Origin: Verrucomicrobiota bacterium
Lineage (GTDB): Bacteria; Verrucomicrobiota; Verrucomicrobiia; Opitutales; Opitutaceae
Assembly: GCA_023386835.1 (NCBI GenBank)
Contig: JAEWIY010000095.1
Location: 1-29,768 of the forward strand
DNA length: 29,768 nt
Direction: 5' to 3'
Below, one piece after another: positions 22,883 to 29,768 of this stretch. Made by a program: the position numbers and the translations under genes. Under the pieces are notes generated by a model. The model was not told the DNA's origin. It ran no database searches and saw nothing but the letters and a program-made list of their open reading frames with translations. Each line of letters opens with the position of its first letter. Position 1 is the first letter of the stretch.

Positions 22883-22917
22883 GTTCCTGCTCCCTGCGCC
22901 TTGCTCCCTGCTACTCC
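22883..22917. repeat. Right arm of inverted heptad repeat (TGCTCCC type)
   Basis: Read on the minus strand from 22917: GGAGTAGCA, then GGGAGCA, AGGCGCA, GGGAGCA, then GGAAC. This matches the left arm GGAGAAAGGAGCA, GGGGGCA, GGGGGCA, GGAAC in order and register. The arm overlaps the last codons and stop (TAG, 22911-22913) of the molybdenum hydroxylase gene. The 116 nt between the arms contain no gene, but an inner, opposed pair (CTTCTGCTCC at 22791-22800 and GGAGCAGGAAG at 22843-22853) can form a second stem. Confidence 0.85.
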
Positions 22918-25106
22918 ATCAGTTTCTCCACCGTGATGGGGAGCTCGCGTATCCGTTTTCCGGTGGCGTGATACACGGCCGCGGCGATGGCAGGTGCCAC
23001 GCCGGTCAATCCAATCTCACCGATGCCGCGGGCGCCGAACTCGCCGATTTTCGGATCCGGCCGATCTAGTAGCATCAGGTCCATCTCCGGTGTGTCGGCG
23101 TGAACCGGCACGAGGTAATCGGCCAGGTTGTCCGTCACCACCCCGCCCGTGCGTTCATCGTACACCGCGTGTTCGAGCAGCGCCATGCCCACGCCCATCA
23201 CGATCGAGCCGTAAACCTGGTTCGCCGCTGTATGGTGATTGATGATACGGCCGGCGTCGATGACGCTCGTCACACGCGACACGCGCAGTCGGGCGAGGCC
23301 GGGATGCCAACGAACCTCAACGCAGTGGGCGCCGAACGAGCGCGTCGAAAACTGCTCCGTCTCCTCCCCGGGTCGAGTGTGCACTTCCCCGCTCACATAC
23401 GCCAGGTTCCGCGGCGCCAACAGGTCTGCCACCCGCACGGCCCGTCCGCCGTGACGTGGCTTCAACCCGTCGGCCGTTAACGTGAGCTCCTCTTCGCGCT
23501 GACCTTCAAACGGACCGCCTTCCTGCGTGGCGAGCTTTGCCAGCGCCGCAATGGCTTTGCGCGTCGCTTCCGCCACCGACGGCACGAGGGTGGCGGTGGC
23601 CATTGAGCCTCCGGAAATCGGGCCTTCCGGCAGTGAACTGCGGCCGATCTGAACGTGAATGCGGCTGAAGGGCAGCCCGGTCATTTCGCTCACGACCTGC
23701 GCCAGAACGGTGTACGTGCCGGTGCCGATGTCCTGCGTCGCGCAAGCGATGTGCAGCGTCCCGTCCTGGTGCACTTCCACGCGCATCCGGCACTCGTCGC
23801 GGTGGCCCGGCCATGTGGCGGATGCCAGACCCCAGCCGAGAATCTCCGCGCCGTCGCGCATCGAGCCCACACGCGGGTCACGTCGCGACCAGCCGAAGCG
23901 CTTCGCCGCCGTTTCCAGGCACTCCCGATGGGTGTGGCTCGACCAGGGTTTGTTTTTGCCTGGGTCGCGCTCCGGCAGGTTGCGCAGGCGCAGGGTGAGC
24001 GGATCGAGGCGCAGCTGCACGGCCAGTTCATCGAGCGCCGATTCCAGCGCCCAGAGGCCGGGCGTCTCCCCGGGCCCGCGCATCGGGGTGGGGGTGCCGA
24101 CGTTCACAGGCACCCGTCGCTGCCGCGTGGCGACGTGTTCGCATGCGTACAGCGAGCGCGTAATGTCGACGCAGGACTCAAGGTAGTCGTGCACCAGCGA
24201 CGTATGAGAGAAGCTCTCGTGCACGATGGCGGAAAGCCGGCCCTCCTTCGTCGCACCCAGACGGATACGCTGGCGGGTGGCGGGACGGTGCCCGGCGGTG
24301 GTGAACTGGCTGCGACGGTCCAGCACCAGTTTGACCGGATGGTTGAGCTCCCGCGCGGCCAGCGCGGCCGCCGTGGAGTGGGGCCACAGGAACAGCTTGG
24401 CACCGAAGCCGCCGCCGATGAACTCGGAGTGCACCGTCACGTTCTCCTTGGGCAACCCGAACGTGTGGGCCAGCGCCTCCGCTTGTCCGACGACCCACTG
24501 CGTCGAGTCGTGCACGATCAGCCGGTCGCCGTCCCACCGCGCGACCGCTGCGTGCAGCTCCATCGCGTTGTGCACCTCGACCGGAGTTCGATAGGTCACG
24601 TCGAGCTGCACGTCGGCGTCGCGCAAGGCTCGCTCCGGTTCGCCGCGCGACTGGTCGCCGTCCTCTTCGTCTTCCTCCGCGCCGTGCGCCCGTTCGCCCG
24701 CTTCGAGGGAGAGCACCAGCGGTTCCTCCGCGTAACGCGTTCGCACGAGGTGACTCGCCCAGCGCGCCTGTTCAAAGGTCTCCGCCACCACCACCGCAAT
24801 GATCTGGCCCGCGTAGTACACCCGCTCGTCTTCAAAGAGCGGCCGACGCTCGCCGACCGAAACCTCCTCCGGGCACCGGTGCGGGCGCGTCACGTTGCCG
24901 TGGTGCAGCACCGCACGCACCCCCGGCGCGGCCGCCGCGGCTGTTGTATCGAGCTCCACGATACGTCCACTGGCGATGGTGCTGGTCACCGCCACCGCGT
25001 ACAGCAAACCGTCGAGCGGCGTGTCGGCGGCGTAGCGGGCGGCGCCGGTCACCTTGGCGCGACCTTCAAACCGGCTGAGGGTTTTTCCCAAGACCGCGTG
25101 AGCCAT
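22911..25106 (-). CDS. Molybdenum hydroxylase large subunit (PaoC / XdhA-type)
   Basis: This 731-residue molybdopterin-binding subunit belongs to the xanthine dehydrogenase/aldehyde oxidase family. Blocks in order: RFEGRAKVTGAARYAADTP (12-30), YYAGQIIAVVVAET, HNAMELHAAVARW, EFIGGGFGAKLF (cofactor binding), MRGPGETPGLWALESALDELA, GTGTYTVLAQVVSE, and the catalytic Glu E697 in GARGIGEIGLTGVAPAI. It hydroxylates an aldehyde or N-heterocycle at the Mo centre and passes electrons to the two partner subunits. The partners resemble E. coli PaoA and PaoB, so an aldehyde is the better guess for substrate. An acidic stretch (HGAEEDEEDGDQ, about 160-171) sits in a variable loop. The start lies 2 nt from the stop of the FAD subunit gene. 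The stop codon is inside a heptad repeat arm. Confidence 0.9.
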   Translation of the reverse strand: MAHAVLGKTLSRFEGRAKVTGAARYAADTPLDGLLYAVAVTSTIASGRIVELDTTAAAAAPGVRAVLHHGNVTRPHRCPEEVSVGERRPLFEDERVYYAGQIIAVVVAETFEQARWASHLVRTRYAEEPLVLSLEAGERAHGAEEDEEDGDQSRGEPERALRDADVQLDVTYRTPVEVHNAMELHAAVARWDGDRLIVHDSTQWVVGQAEALAHTFGLPKENVTVHSEFIGGGFGAKLFLWPHSTAAALAARELNHPVKLVLDRRSQFTTAGHRPATRQRIRLGATKEGRLSAIVHESFSHTSLVHDYLESCVDITRSLYACEHVATRQRRVPVNVGTPTPMRGPGETPGLWALESALDELAVQLRLDPLTLRLRNLPERDPGKNKPWSSHTHRECLETAAKRFGWSRRDPRVGSMRDGAEILGWGLASATWPGHRDECRMRVEVHQDGTLHIACATQDIGTGTYTVLAQVVSEMTGLPFSRIHVQIGRSSLPEGPISGGSMATATLVPSVAEATRKAIAALAKLATQEGGPFEGQREEELTLTADGLKPRHGGRAVRVADLLAPRNLAYVSGEVHTRPGEETEQFSTRSFGAHCVEVRWHPGLARLRVSRVTSVIDAGRIINHHTAANQVYGSIVMGVGMALLEHAVYDERTGGVVTDNLADYLVPVHADTPEMDLMLLDRPDPKIGEFGARGIGEIGLTGVAPAIAAAVYHATGKRIRELPITVEKLME

Positions 25107-25108
25107 GA

Positions 25109-26083
25109 TCAGGTGGAGGTGAGGGCGTTTTCGAGCGCCTGGATCAACGTCCGATGCGCGAGGGGGACCTTGAACGCGTTGTACTGCCGCGGCTGGGCTC
25201 CGGCGAGCGCCGCCTCCGCGGCCGCGGCGAAGGTGTCGTGTGTTGCCGGAGCGCCGCGAAGAACCGTTTCCGCTTCCGGTGAACGCCAGGGTTTTGTGCC
25301 GACTCCACCGAGCGCGACGCGCGCGTCACGGATGGTTCCTTGCTCAACGACCAGCTGAACGGCCGCCGAAGCGAGCGCAAACTCGTAACTCTGCCGATCG
25401 CGTACCTTCAGGTAATGGGAGCGGGCGTGTTCCAGAGGCGGCGACACGACGACCGCAATAATCAACTCTCCGGGCGTGAGCGCGTGCTCCAAGTGTGGTG
25501 TGTCGCCCGGCAGAAGGTGAAACTCACCAAAGGGCACCGTGCGTTCCCCACGTGGCCCGCGCAGCACGACCGTCGCGTCAAGGGCTGCCAGCGCCACACA
25601 CAGATCCGAAGGATGCGTGGCAATACACGCCTCGCTGCCTCCGAGGATGGCGTGCATGCGGTTATAGCCGTCCCAAGCCGCGCAGCCGGTGCCGGGCTCA
25701 CGCTTGTTGCACGGCGAGTTCCCGTCGCGGAAATATGGGCAACGCACGCGTTGCCGCAGGTTGCCCGCGGTGGTTGCCATGTTGCGAATCTGCGCCGACG
25801 CGCCCTGCGACACCGCTTGGGCGATGAGGGAATATCGGTTTCGCACCTCCTCGTGCCAGGCGAGGACGCTGTTGCGCACGTTGGCGCCGATCCGCAGTCC
25901 GCCGTCCGGCGTGCGTTCGATCGTTTCCAGCGGGAGCCGGTTGATGTCCACGACCCGGCTCGGCCGCATCACGTCGAGTTTGACGAGGTCGACCAACGTG
26001 GTGCCGCCAGCAAGGTAGTCGGCATCGGTGGCACCGACCGCAGCCTCGAGTGACTCCGCACGCGTGTAATCGAAAACCCGCAT
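25109..26083 (-). CDS. FAD-binding subunit with extra [4Fe-4S] insert (PaoB-type)
   Basis: This 324-residue FAD subunit is of the CoxM/XdhB family. FAD contacts are LAGGTTLVDLVKL (24-36) and the second motif ATTAGNLRQR (103-112). After that motif comes an insertion with four cysteines, C115, C125, C134 and C153 (RCPYFRDG, PCNKREPG, GCAAWDG, EACIATHPSD), which is the signature of PaoB/YagS proteins that hold a [4Fe-4S] cluster near the FAD. The C-terminal domain (from about 205) is the usual CO_deh_flav_C part. Gene order 2Fe-2S, FAD, Mo with gaps of only 2-3 nt is that of paoABC, so the three products should form one heterotrimer. Confidence 0.92.
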   Translation of the reverse strand: MRVFDYTRAESLEAAVGATDADYLAGGTTLVDLVKLDVMRPSRVVDINRLPLETIERTPDGGLRIGANVRNSVLAWHEEVRNRYSLIAQAVSQGASAQIRNMATTAGNLRQRVRCPYFRDGNSPCNKREPGTGCAAWDGYNRMHAILGGSEACIATHPSDLCVALAALDATVVLRGPRGERTVPFGEFHLLPGDTPHLEHALTPGELIIAVVVSPPLEHARSHYLKVRDRQSYEFALASAAVQLVVEQGTIRDARVALGGVGTKPWRSPEAETVLRGAPATHDTFAAAAEAALAGAQPRQYNAFKVPLAHRTLIQALENALTST

Positions 26084-26086
26084 GGC

Positions 26087-26569
26087 TCAGGCTCCGGAGC
26101 GGCGGCGGGCGTCCTGCACCGCCAGCAGAATGTTGCGGTAGGCGCCGCAGCGACACAGGTTGCCGCTCATCAACTCCCGCGTCGTCGCGTCATCCGTCGC
26201 CACGGGTTCGTGCAGCAGGGCGGCGGCCGACATGATCTGGCCCGGGGTGCAATACCCGCACTGATACGCGTCGTGCTCGAGAAACGCAGCCTGGATCGGA
26301 TGGAGCTGTTCCGCCGACGGCGCCAAACCTTCGATGGTCGTGATTTCGTCCCCGTCGTGCGTGACCGCGAGCGACAGGCACGACAGCACGCGACGTCCGT
26401 TCACGTGGATCGTGCAGGCGCCGCACTGTCCGTGATCGCAGCCCTTCTTGGTGCCGGTCAGCTGCAACTGTTCGCGCAACACATCCAGCAGGACGGCGCG
26501 CGGCTCCACGGTTAACGTGTGCGGCTGGCCGTTGATCTTGAGGGTTACCACGCGTCGGTCGGAAGCCAT
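26087..26569 (-). CDS. [2Fe-2S] subunit of the molybdenum hydroxylase (PaoA-type, no Tat signal)
   Basis: This 160-residue protein has two [2Fe-2S] domains: plant-ferredoxin type with C44, C49, C52 and C64, and the C-terminal helical domain with C104, C107, C139 and C141 (QCGYCTPGQ, LCRCGAY). It carries electrons from the Mo subunit to the FAD subunit. E. coli PaoA has a long Tat signal that exports the complex to the periplasm; here the protein starts directly at the ferredoxin fold (MASDRRVVTLKINGQ), and I see no in-frame upstream extension with twin Arg, so the enzyme should be cytoplasmic. It is the first gene of the three-gene operon. The 160 nt upstream (26570-26729) contain no gene and probably hold the promoter, which I cannot localise. 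Confidence 0.93.
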   Translation of the reverse strand: MASDRRVVTLKINGQPHTLTVEPRAVLLDVLREQLQLTGTKKGCDHGQCGACTIHVNGRRVLSCLSLAVTHDGDEITTIEGLAPSAEQLHPIQAAFLEHDAYQCGYCTPGQIMSAAALLHEPVATDDATTRELMSGNLCRCGAYRNILLAVQDARRRSGA

Positions 26570-26729
26570 GAAGCGGTCCCGTCGCAGACCGCAGCGAGGC
26601 GCGTTGGTAAGTTGGGGCGGGATGCGTGGCGCGTGATCCGGTTTTCCCCCATCCCGTCACGCTGCCGCGGCTCCGGCATCCGGCGCGGAGTGGCGCGAAG
26701 GTGTTCTGACGGGCGCCCTCGGTCGCCGC

Positions 26730-27719
26730 TCACTTGCCGCCGTACCAGAAGGCCCGCCGCCAATTGTGGCGCCGGAGCTTTTCCACGAGCTCGTACGACA
26801 TGTCCGGCAGCTCGCTGACGCCGCAGTTGGCCTCAGCCTGCGCGACGTTCCGGATGCCGGGGATGACGGTCGAGACCGCGGGGTGGGCGAGCACCCACTT
26901 GAGCGCCGCTTGGGGCAACGTGTAGCCGCTGCCCTCAAGGTCCTCGCGAATGCGGTCGACACGCGCCAAGGCTCGCTCAAGTCGGTCGCCCTGGAAGTAT
27001 CCAGCCCGGAAATCGTCGGGAGCGAAGCGTGTATCCTTGGTGAACTTACCGGTCAGCACACCTTCGTCAAAGGCCACGCGAACGATCACCGCGACACCCG
27101 TCTCTTGCGCCACCTCCAGCAACTCGGCCGCCGGCTCCTGTTCAAACAGGTTGTAGATCACTTGGACGGAATCGATCCAGCCGCCCCGCATCAGGTCGAT
27201 CACGCTGTTCTGGTCGTGCTCCGGCGTGGAGACGCCAACCAGCCGGACGAGACCCTCCTTCTGCAGCTCGCGCAGCACCTTGAACGGAGTCGGATTGCGA
27301 TTCCACGCGCGCGTCCAGGTGTGCAACTGCAGCAGGTCGAGGCGCGACGTGCCGAGATTCGCGAGTCGCTCCGCAATGTTCTGCCGCAGGTAACGCTCCG
27401 GATAACGCATCTCGACGTCGCAATAGGGCGACGGCGGCCAGATGCCGTCGGTCGGCGGCGTCTTCGTCGCCACGAAGATCTCTTCGCTGTGCCCCTGGCT
27501 CGCGCGCTCCCGCAGCACCTGGCCGATCAGTTTTTCGCTCCGGCCATCACCGTAGCCGGCCGCCGTGTCGATGAAGGTGCAGCCAAGATCCAGTGCCCGA
27601 TGAAGCGCCGCCAGCGAGTCCGTGTCCTGTTGTTGGCCCCACGAGCCGCCGATCGCCCACGCGCCGAACCCGATCTCCGATACCTCAACACCTTGTCGAC
27701 CAAAGGGACGGTATTTCAT
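26730..27719 (-). CDS. Aldo/keto reductase
   Basis: This 329-residue NADPH-dependent reductase has the TIM-barrel AKR fold with catalytic tetrad D51, Y56, K86 and H133 (TFIDTAAGYGDGRSE, VATKTPP, LLQLHTW). The later blocks GVSTPEHD, YNLFEQEPAAELL and ALKWVLAHPAVSTVIPGIRN are the cofactor-binding ones. The last pattern is frequent in the AKR11-14 type of bacterial general stress reductases; the substrate cannot be told from sequence. It lies upstream of and on the same strand as the Mo hydroxylase operon, with a 160-nt gap, so it may or may not be cotranscribed. Functions that reduce and oxidise aldehydes side by side would suit aldehyde detoxification, but that is inference. Confidence 0.92.
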   Translation of the reverse strand: MKYRPFGRQGVEVSEIGFGAWAIGGSWGQQQDTDSLAALHRALDLGCTFIDTAAGYGDGRSEKLIGQVLRERASQGHSEEIFVATKTPPTDGIWPPSPYCDVEMRYPERYLRQNIAERLANLGTSRLDLLQLHTWTRAWNRNPTPFKVLRELQKEGLVRLVGVSTPEHDQNSVIDLMRGGWIDSVQVIYNLFEQEPAAELLEVAQETGVAVIVRVAFDEGVLTGKFTKDTRFAPDDFRAGYFQGDRLERALARVDRIREDLEGSGYTLPQAALKWVLAHPAVSTVIPGIRNVAQAEANCGVSELPDMSYELVEKLRRHNWRRAFWYGGK

Positions 27720-27770
27720 GGCCCCAGTTTTGGATCGGCTCGTCCGACCGGCAAGTCGCCTTGTGGCGAT

Positions 27771-29768
27771 TCACTCCGGGACTTCGTAGACTTCCAGCAG
27801 CACCACGCCCGTGGCCCCGGTGACACTCTGTGCATGAGCGGAGTAAACACCCGGGTTTAAGTCGAGCAGCAGGGCGCAGTCGGCGCTGTCCTCGGGAAAC
27901 GGGAATGCGCCCGTCATATTGATCGCGTCGCGCACGTCCGCGAGTTGATCCGAGGTGCTCCACCCGCGGTTGCGAGCGATCTCTTTGCCCGCCTCGTTAA
28001 ACACGACCAGCTCGGGCGCATCCAAGGCGTCGGCGACCCCGTGCGGCTCGAGGGCGGGACCGGCCGCCCGCACGAGAACACGACGGGTGCCGGGACCACG
28101 CGTGACGAAACCGGCAATCGCCACCCGCTCTCCGCCTCCCGTTTCGGCGCGCACGCCCATGTTGATCAACCGGCCGGGACCCGAGGTCTCGTCGGCGTCG
28201 TAAACCTCCACCACCGCAACGCCCACGGAGTCCTCGCGCCCGCGAGTGACAATCGAATACAAGCCCGCATCCAGCGTGGTGAGCAGGGCGGCATCTGCGC
28301 TGTCGGGAGAAAGCGGATACGCGCCGAGCCGTCGCATCGTCGCCTGCAACTCGTCGAGCGCCGGCGACGAACCCCAGCCCTCGTTGGAAGCCACCACTTC
28401 ATCGCCGCGGTACAGCTGGATCTGTGGGCGCTCGAGTGCGTTGGTGAGACCAAACGGCGGCGCCGCCAGCGCCGGCCCCAGGGCGCGGACCAGCACGGTT
28501 TTGCTGCCGCCGCGCAGCACGAAGCTGGGAATCAGCACACGATCACCTGTGCCGACGTTCGCCCGGGCCGAGAGATTGACCAGTCGTGGACTTGTCTCCG
28601 CCACGGCGAGTTGCTCGATCCGGCCGGAGAGGAAGTTCACCACGAGAATGTTGCCCTGCCGCGGATCGACCGTGATCGCCACGATTCCCGGTGCGGAGGA
28701 GAGGAGTGGGCGCGGTGACGATCCCTGGGAAATCGTCCAGAGCCGGCCGGAGACGAAGTCACCGAACACGTAGCGCCCGCGCAGTTCGGGGAAACGGTCG
28801 CCGCGATAAACCACGCCGCCGGTGATCGAGCGACCTTGGTCCGGGCCGTAGTCCCACAACGGCCCGGTCAAACTTGCCGGATCAACGTGCGCGGGCAGCG
28901 CGATCGGGCCGGCACCTTTGCCCTCGCGATACGGCCACCCGTAGTTGCCGCCGCGGTTGATCAGGTTGATCTCTTCACGCTGCTCCAGACCGACATCCGC
29001 GATCCAGAGCTGGTCGGTGGTTCGATCCCAGTGGAGCCGGAAGGGGTTGCGCAGACCGATCGCCCAGAACTCGGTGCGGACCCGATCAATGTCGACTGCC
29101 TGCCCGTTGAAGGACGTCGCGCCGACAAACGGGTTGTCGGCCGGCACCCGATACGTGCCCGCATGAACGGCGGCATGGGGAGCGGGCGTCAGATTCTCCG
29201 GACGTTGATCGACATCGAGGCGAAGCAGCGCTCCGAAAAAACTGCGATCGATCCGTTGCGCACTCGCCGCCGCTTCGGGATGCTGGTCGCGGTCGCCGTC
29301 ACCAATCGAAAGATACAGATAACCGTCGGGACCGAACGCCAGTTGTCCACCGTCGTGCCCGCCGGAACTCACGGGCTGCGTGAGCAACGGCACCTCTGAG
29401 GAGCGATCGACGGTCAGGCGTTTCGTACCCGTCGCCGTAAAACGGGACAGCCGCATGGACCGCTGCCCACCGCTCTGACGGGAAAACCAGACGTAGAACC
29501 AGCCGTTGCTCGTGAACTCCGGGTGAAACGCCAGGCTCAGCAAGCCACGGTCGGGACCGGCGTCGCCCACCGCTGCCGACAGGTCGAGGAAGAGTTCGGG
29601 GTGCTCATCCGTGGCCAACGGCACCGCCCAGATCTTGCCCGCCAGTTCCGGGACGAAGGCGTATTGCGCGTTTTCGGGCGCAAACACGACATCCACGGGG
29701 CCGGCGAACGCTCGCCCGCCGAGGGCGGGCTCCAGCCGCCACAACGCGTCCTGCGCGCACGCGGACAC
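27771..29768 (-). CDS. Exported PQQ-type glucose/sorbosone dehydrogenase-like protein with two C-terminal repeat domains (5' end outside window)
   Basis: The visible 665 residues begin at the window edge; the first few (SACAQDA) look like the end of a signal peptide, so the true start lies just outside. Residues about 15-390 are a six-bladed propeller of the GSDH/soluble PQQ glucose dehydrogenase family: GLLSLAFHPEF, GGHDGGQLAFGPDGYLYLSIGDGD, AIGLRNPFRLHWD, NYGWPYREG, SITGGVVYRG, and YVFGDFVSGRLW. Two tandem domains of about 130 residues follow (nt 28177-28586 and 27774-28173). Each starts with RL(V/I)N, has an RVLVRA-GPAL core, a DSAD-ALL segment and ends in EVYD/EVYE. I know this domain from the C-termini of many Opitutaceae exported proteins; its function is unknown to me. 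The protein is probably periplasmic or secreted and may oxidise sugars or only bind them. Confidence 0.88.
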   Translation of the reverse strand: MSACAQDALWRLEPALGGRAFAGPVDVVFAPENAQYAFVPELAGKIWAVPLATDEHPELFLDLSAAVGDAGPDRGLLSLAFHPEFTSNGWFYVWFSRQSGGQRSMRLSRFTATGTKRLTVDRSSEVPLLTQPVSSGGHDGGQLAFGPDGYLYLSIGDGDRDQHPEAAASAQRIDRSFFGALLRLDVDQRPENLTPAPHAAVHAGTYRVPADNPFVGATSFNGQAVDIDRVRTEFWAIGLRNPFRLHWDRTTDQLWIADVGLEQREEINLINRGGNYGWPYREGKGAGPIALPAHVDPASLTGPLWDYGPDQGRSITGGVVYRGDRFPELRGRYVFGDFVSGRLWTISQGSSPRPLLSSAPGIVAITVDPRQGNILVVNFLSGRIEQLAVAETSPRLVNLSARANVGTGDRVLIPSFVLRGGSKTVLVRALGPALAAPPFGLTNALERPQIQLYRGDEVVASNEGWGSSPALDELQATMRRLGAYPLSPDSADAALLTTLDAGLYSIVTRGREDSVGVAVVEVYDADETSGPGRLINMGVRAETGGGERVAIAGFVTRGPGTRRVLVRAAGPALEPHGVADALDAPELVVFNEAGKEIARNRGWSTSDQLADVRDAINMTGAFPFPEDSADCALLLDLNPGVYSAHAQSVTGATGVVLLEVYEVPE

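Noticed and set aside
23655..25358. Plus-strand open frame of 567 codons opposite the Mo hydroxylase genes
   Set aside because: Spans the boundary of two certain minus-strand genes and has no recognisable motif.

Overview
The window is a high-GC bacterial chromosome segment. Several features point to Verrucomicrobiota, most likely an Opitutaceae relative: an alternative complex III (ACIII) operon, a secreted sugar-dehydrogenase-like protein ending in two copies of a C-terminal domain I associate with Opitutaceae exported proteins, and short purine-rich heptad repeats. This assignment comes from gene content and recall, not from a search. No rRNA, tRNA, CRISPR array, transposase or phage gene is visible.

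Layout. Positions 1-480 hold a small four-helix-bundle (S23/IVP family) gene enclosed by inverted arrays of a 7-nt repeat. Positions 492-1214 encode a LolD-like ABC ATPase. A sparse leader (1215-1678) has hairpins and a possible small exported protein. Positions 1679-13033 form one tightly packed + strand respiratory operon: actA-actB-actC-actD-actE-actF, two small membrane proteins (one CcoS-like), a CcoN-like membrane protein, a CcoO-like monoheme cytochrome and a CcoP-like monoheme cytochrome, closed by a strong terminator. ACIII would oxidise menaquinol or another quinol and pass electrons to cytochrome c. In this operon the neighbouring 'oxidase' is abnormal: the CcoN homologue has lost all six metal-ligand histidines and the active-site tyrosine. 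The operon therefore encodes ACIII plus a catalytically dead oxidase-like scaffold carrying two cytochromes, not a complete terminal oxidase.

The minus strand from 18884 down to 13168 carries housekeeping genes: an RsuA/RluB-type pseudouridine synthase, an exported SH3-domain protein, folD, a receiver-histidine kinase protein, proC and an hldD-type heptose epimerase. The + strand from 19031 to 22727 carries a CysJ-like flavoprotein reductase without a flavodoxin domain, then the fatty-acid synthesis genes fabG, acpP and fabF. The minus strand from 29768 down to 22911 carries a truncated PQQ-type sugar dehydrogenase, an aldo/keto reductase and a three-gene molybdenum hydroxylase of the PaoABC type without a visible Tat signal.

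Two observations stand out. First, the ligand-free CcoN homologue inside an ACIII operon. Second, three separate inverted pairs of heptanucleotide arrays (GGAGAAN around the four-helix-bundle gene, CCAAACT-type before fabG, GGGAGCA-type after fabF). They share period and architecture but differ in unit sequence, and one encloses a gene whose family is best known from stem-loop insertions in 23S rRNA.
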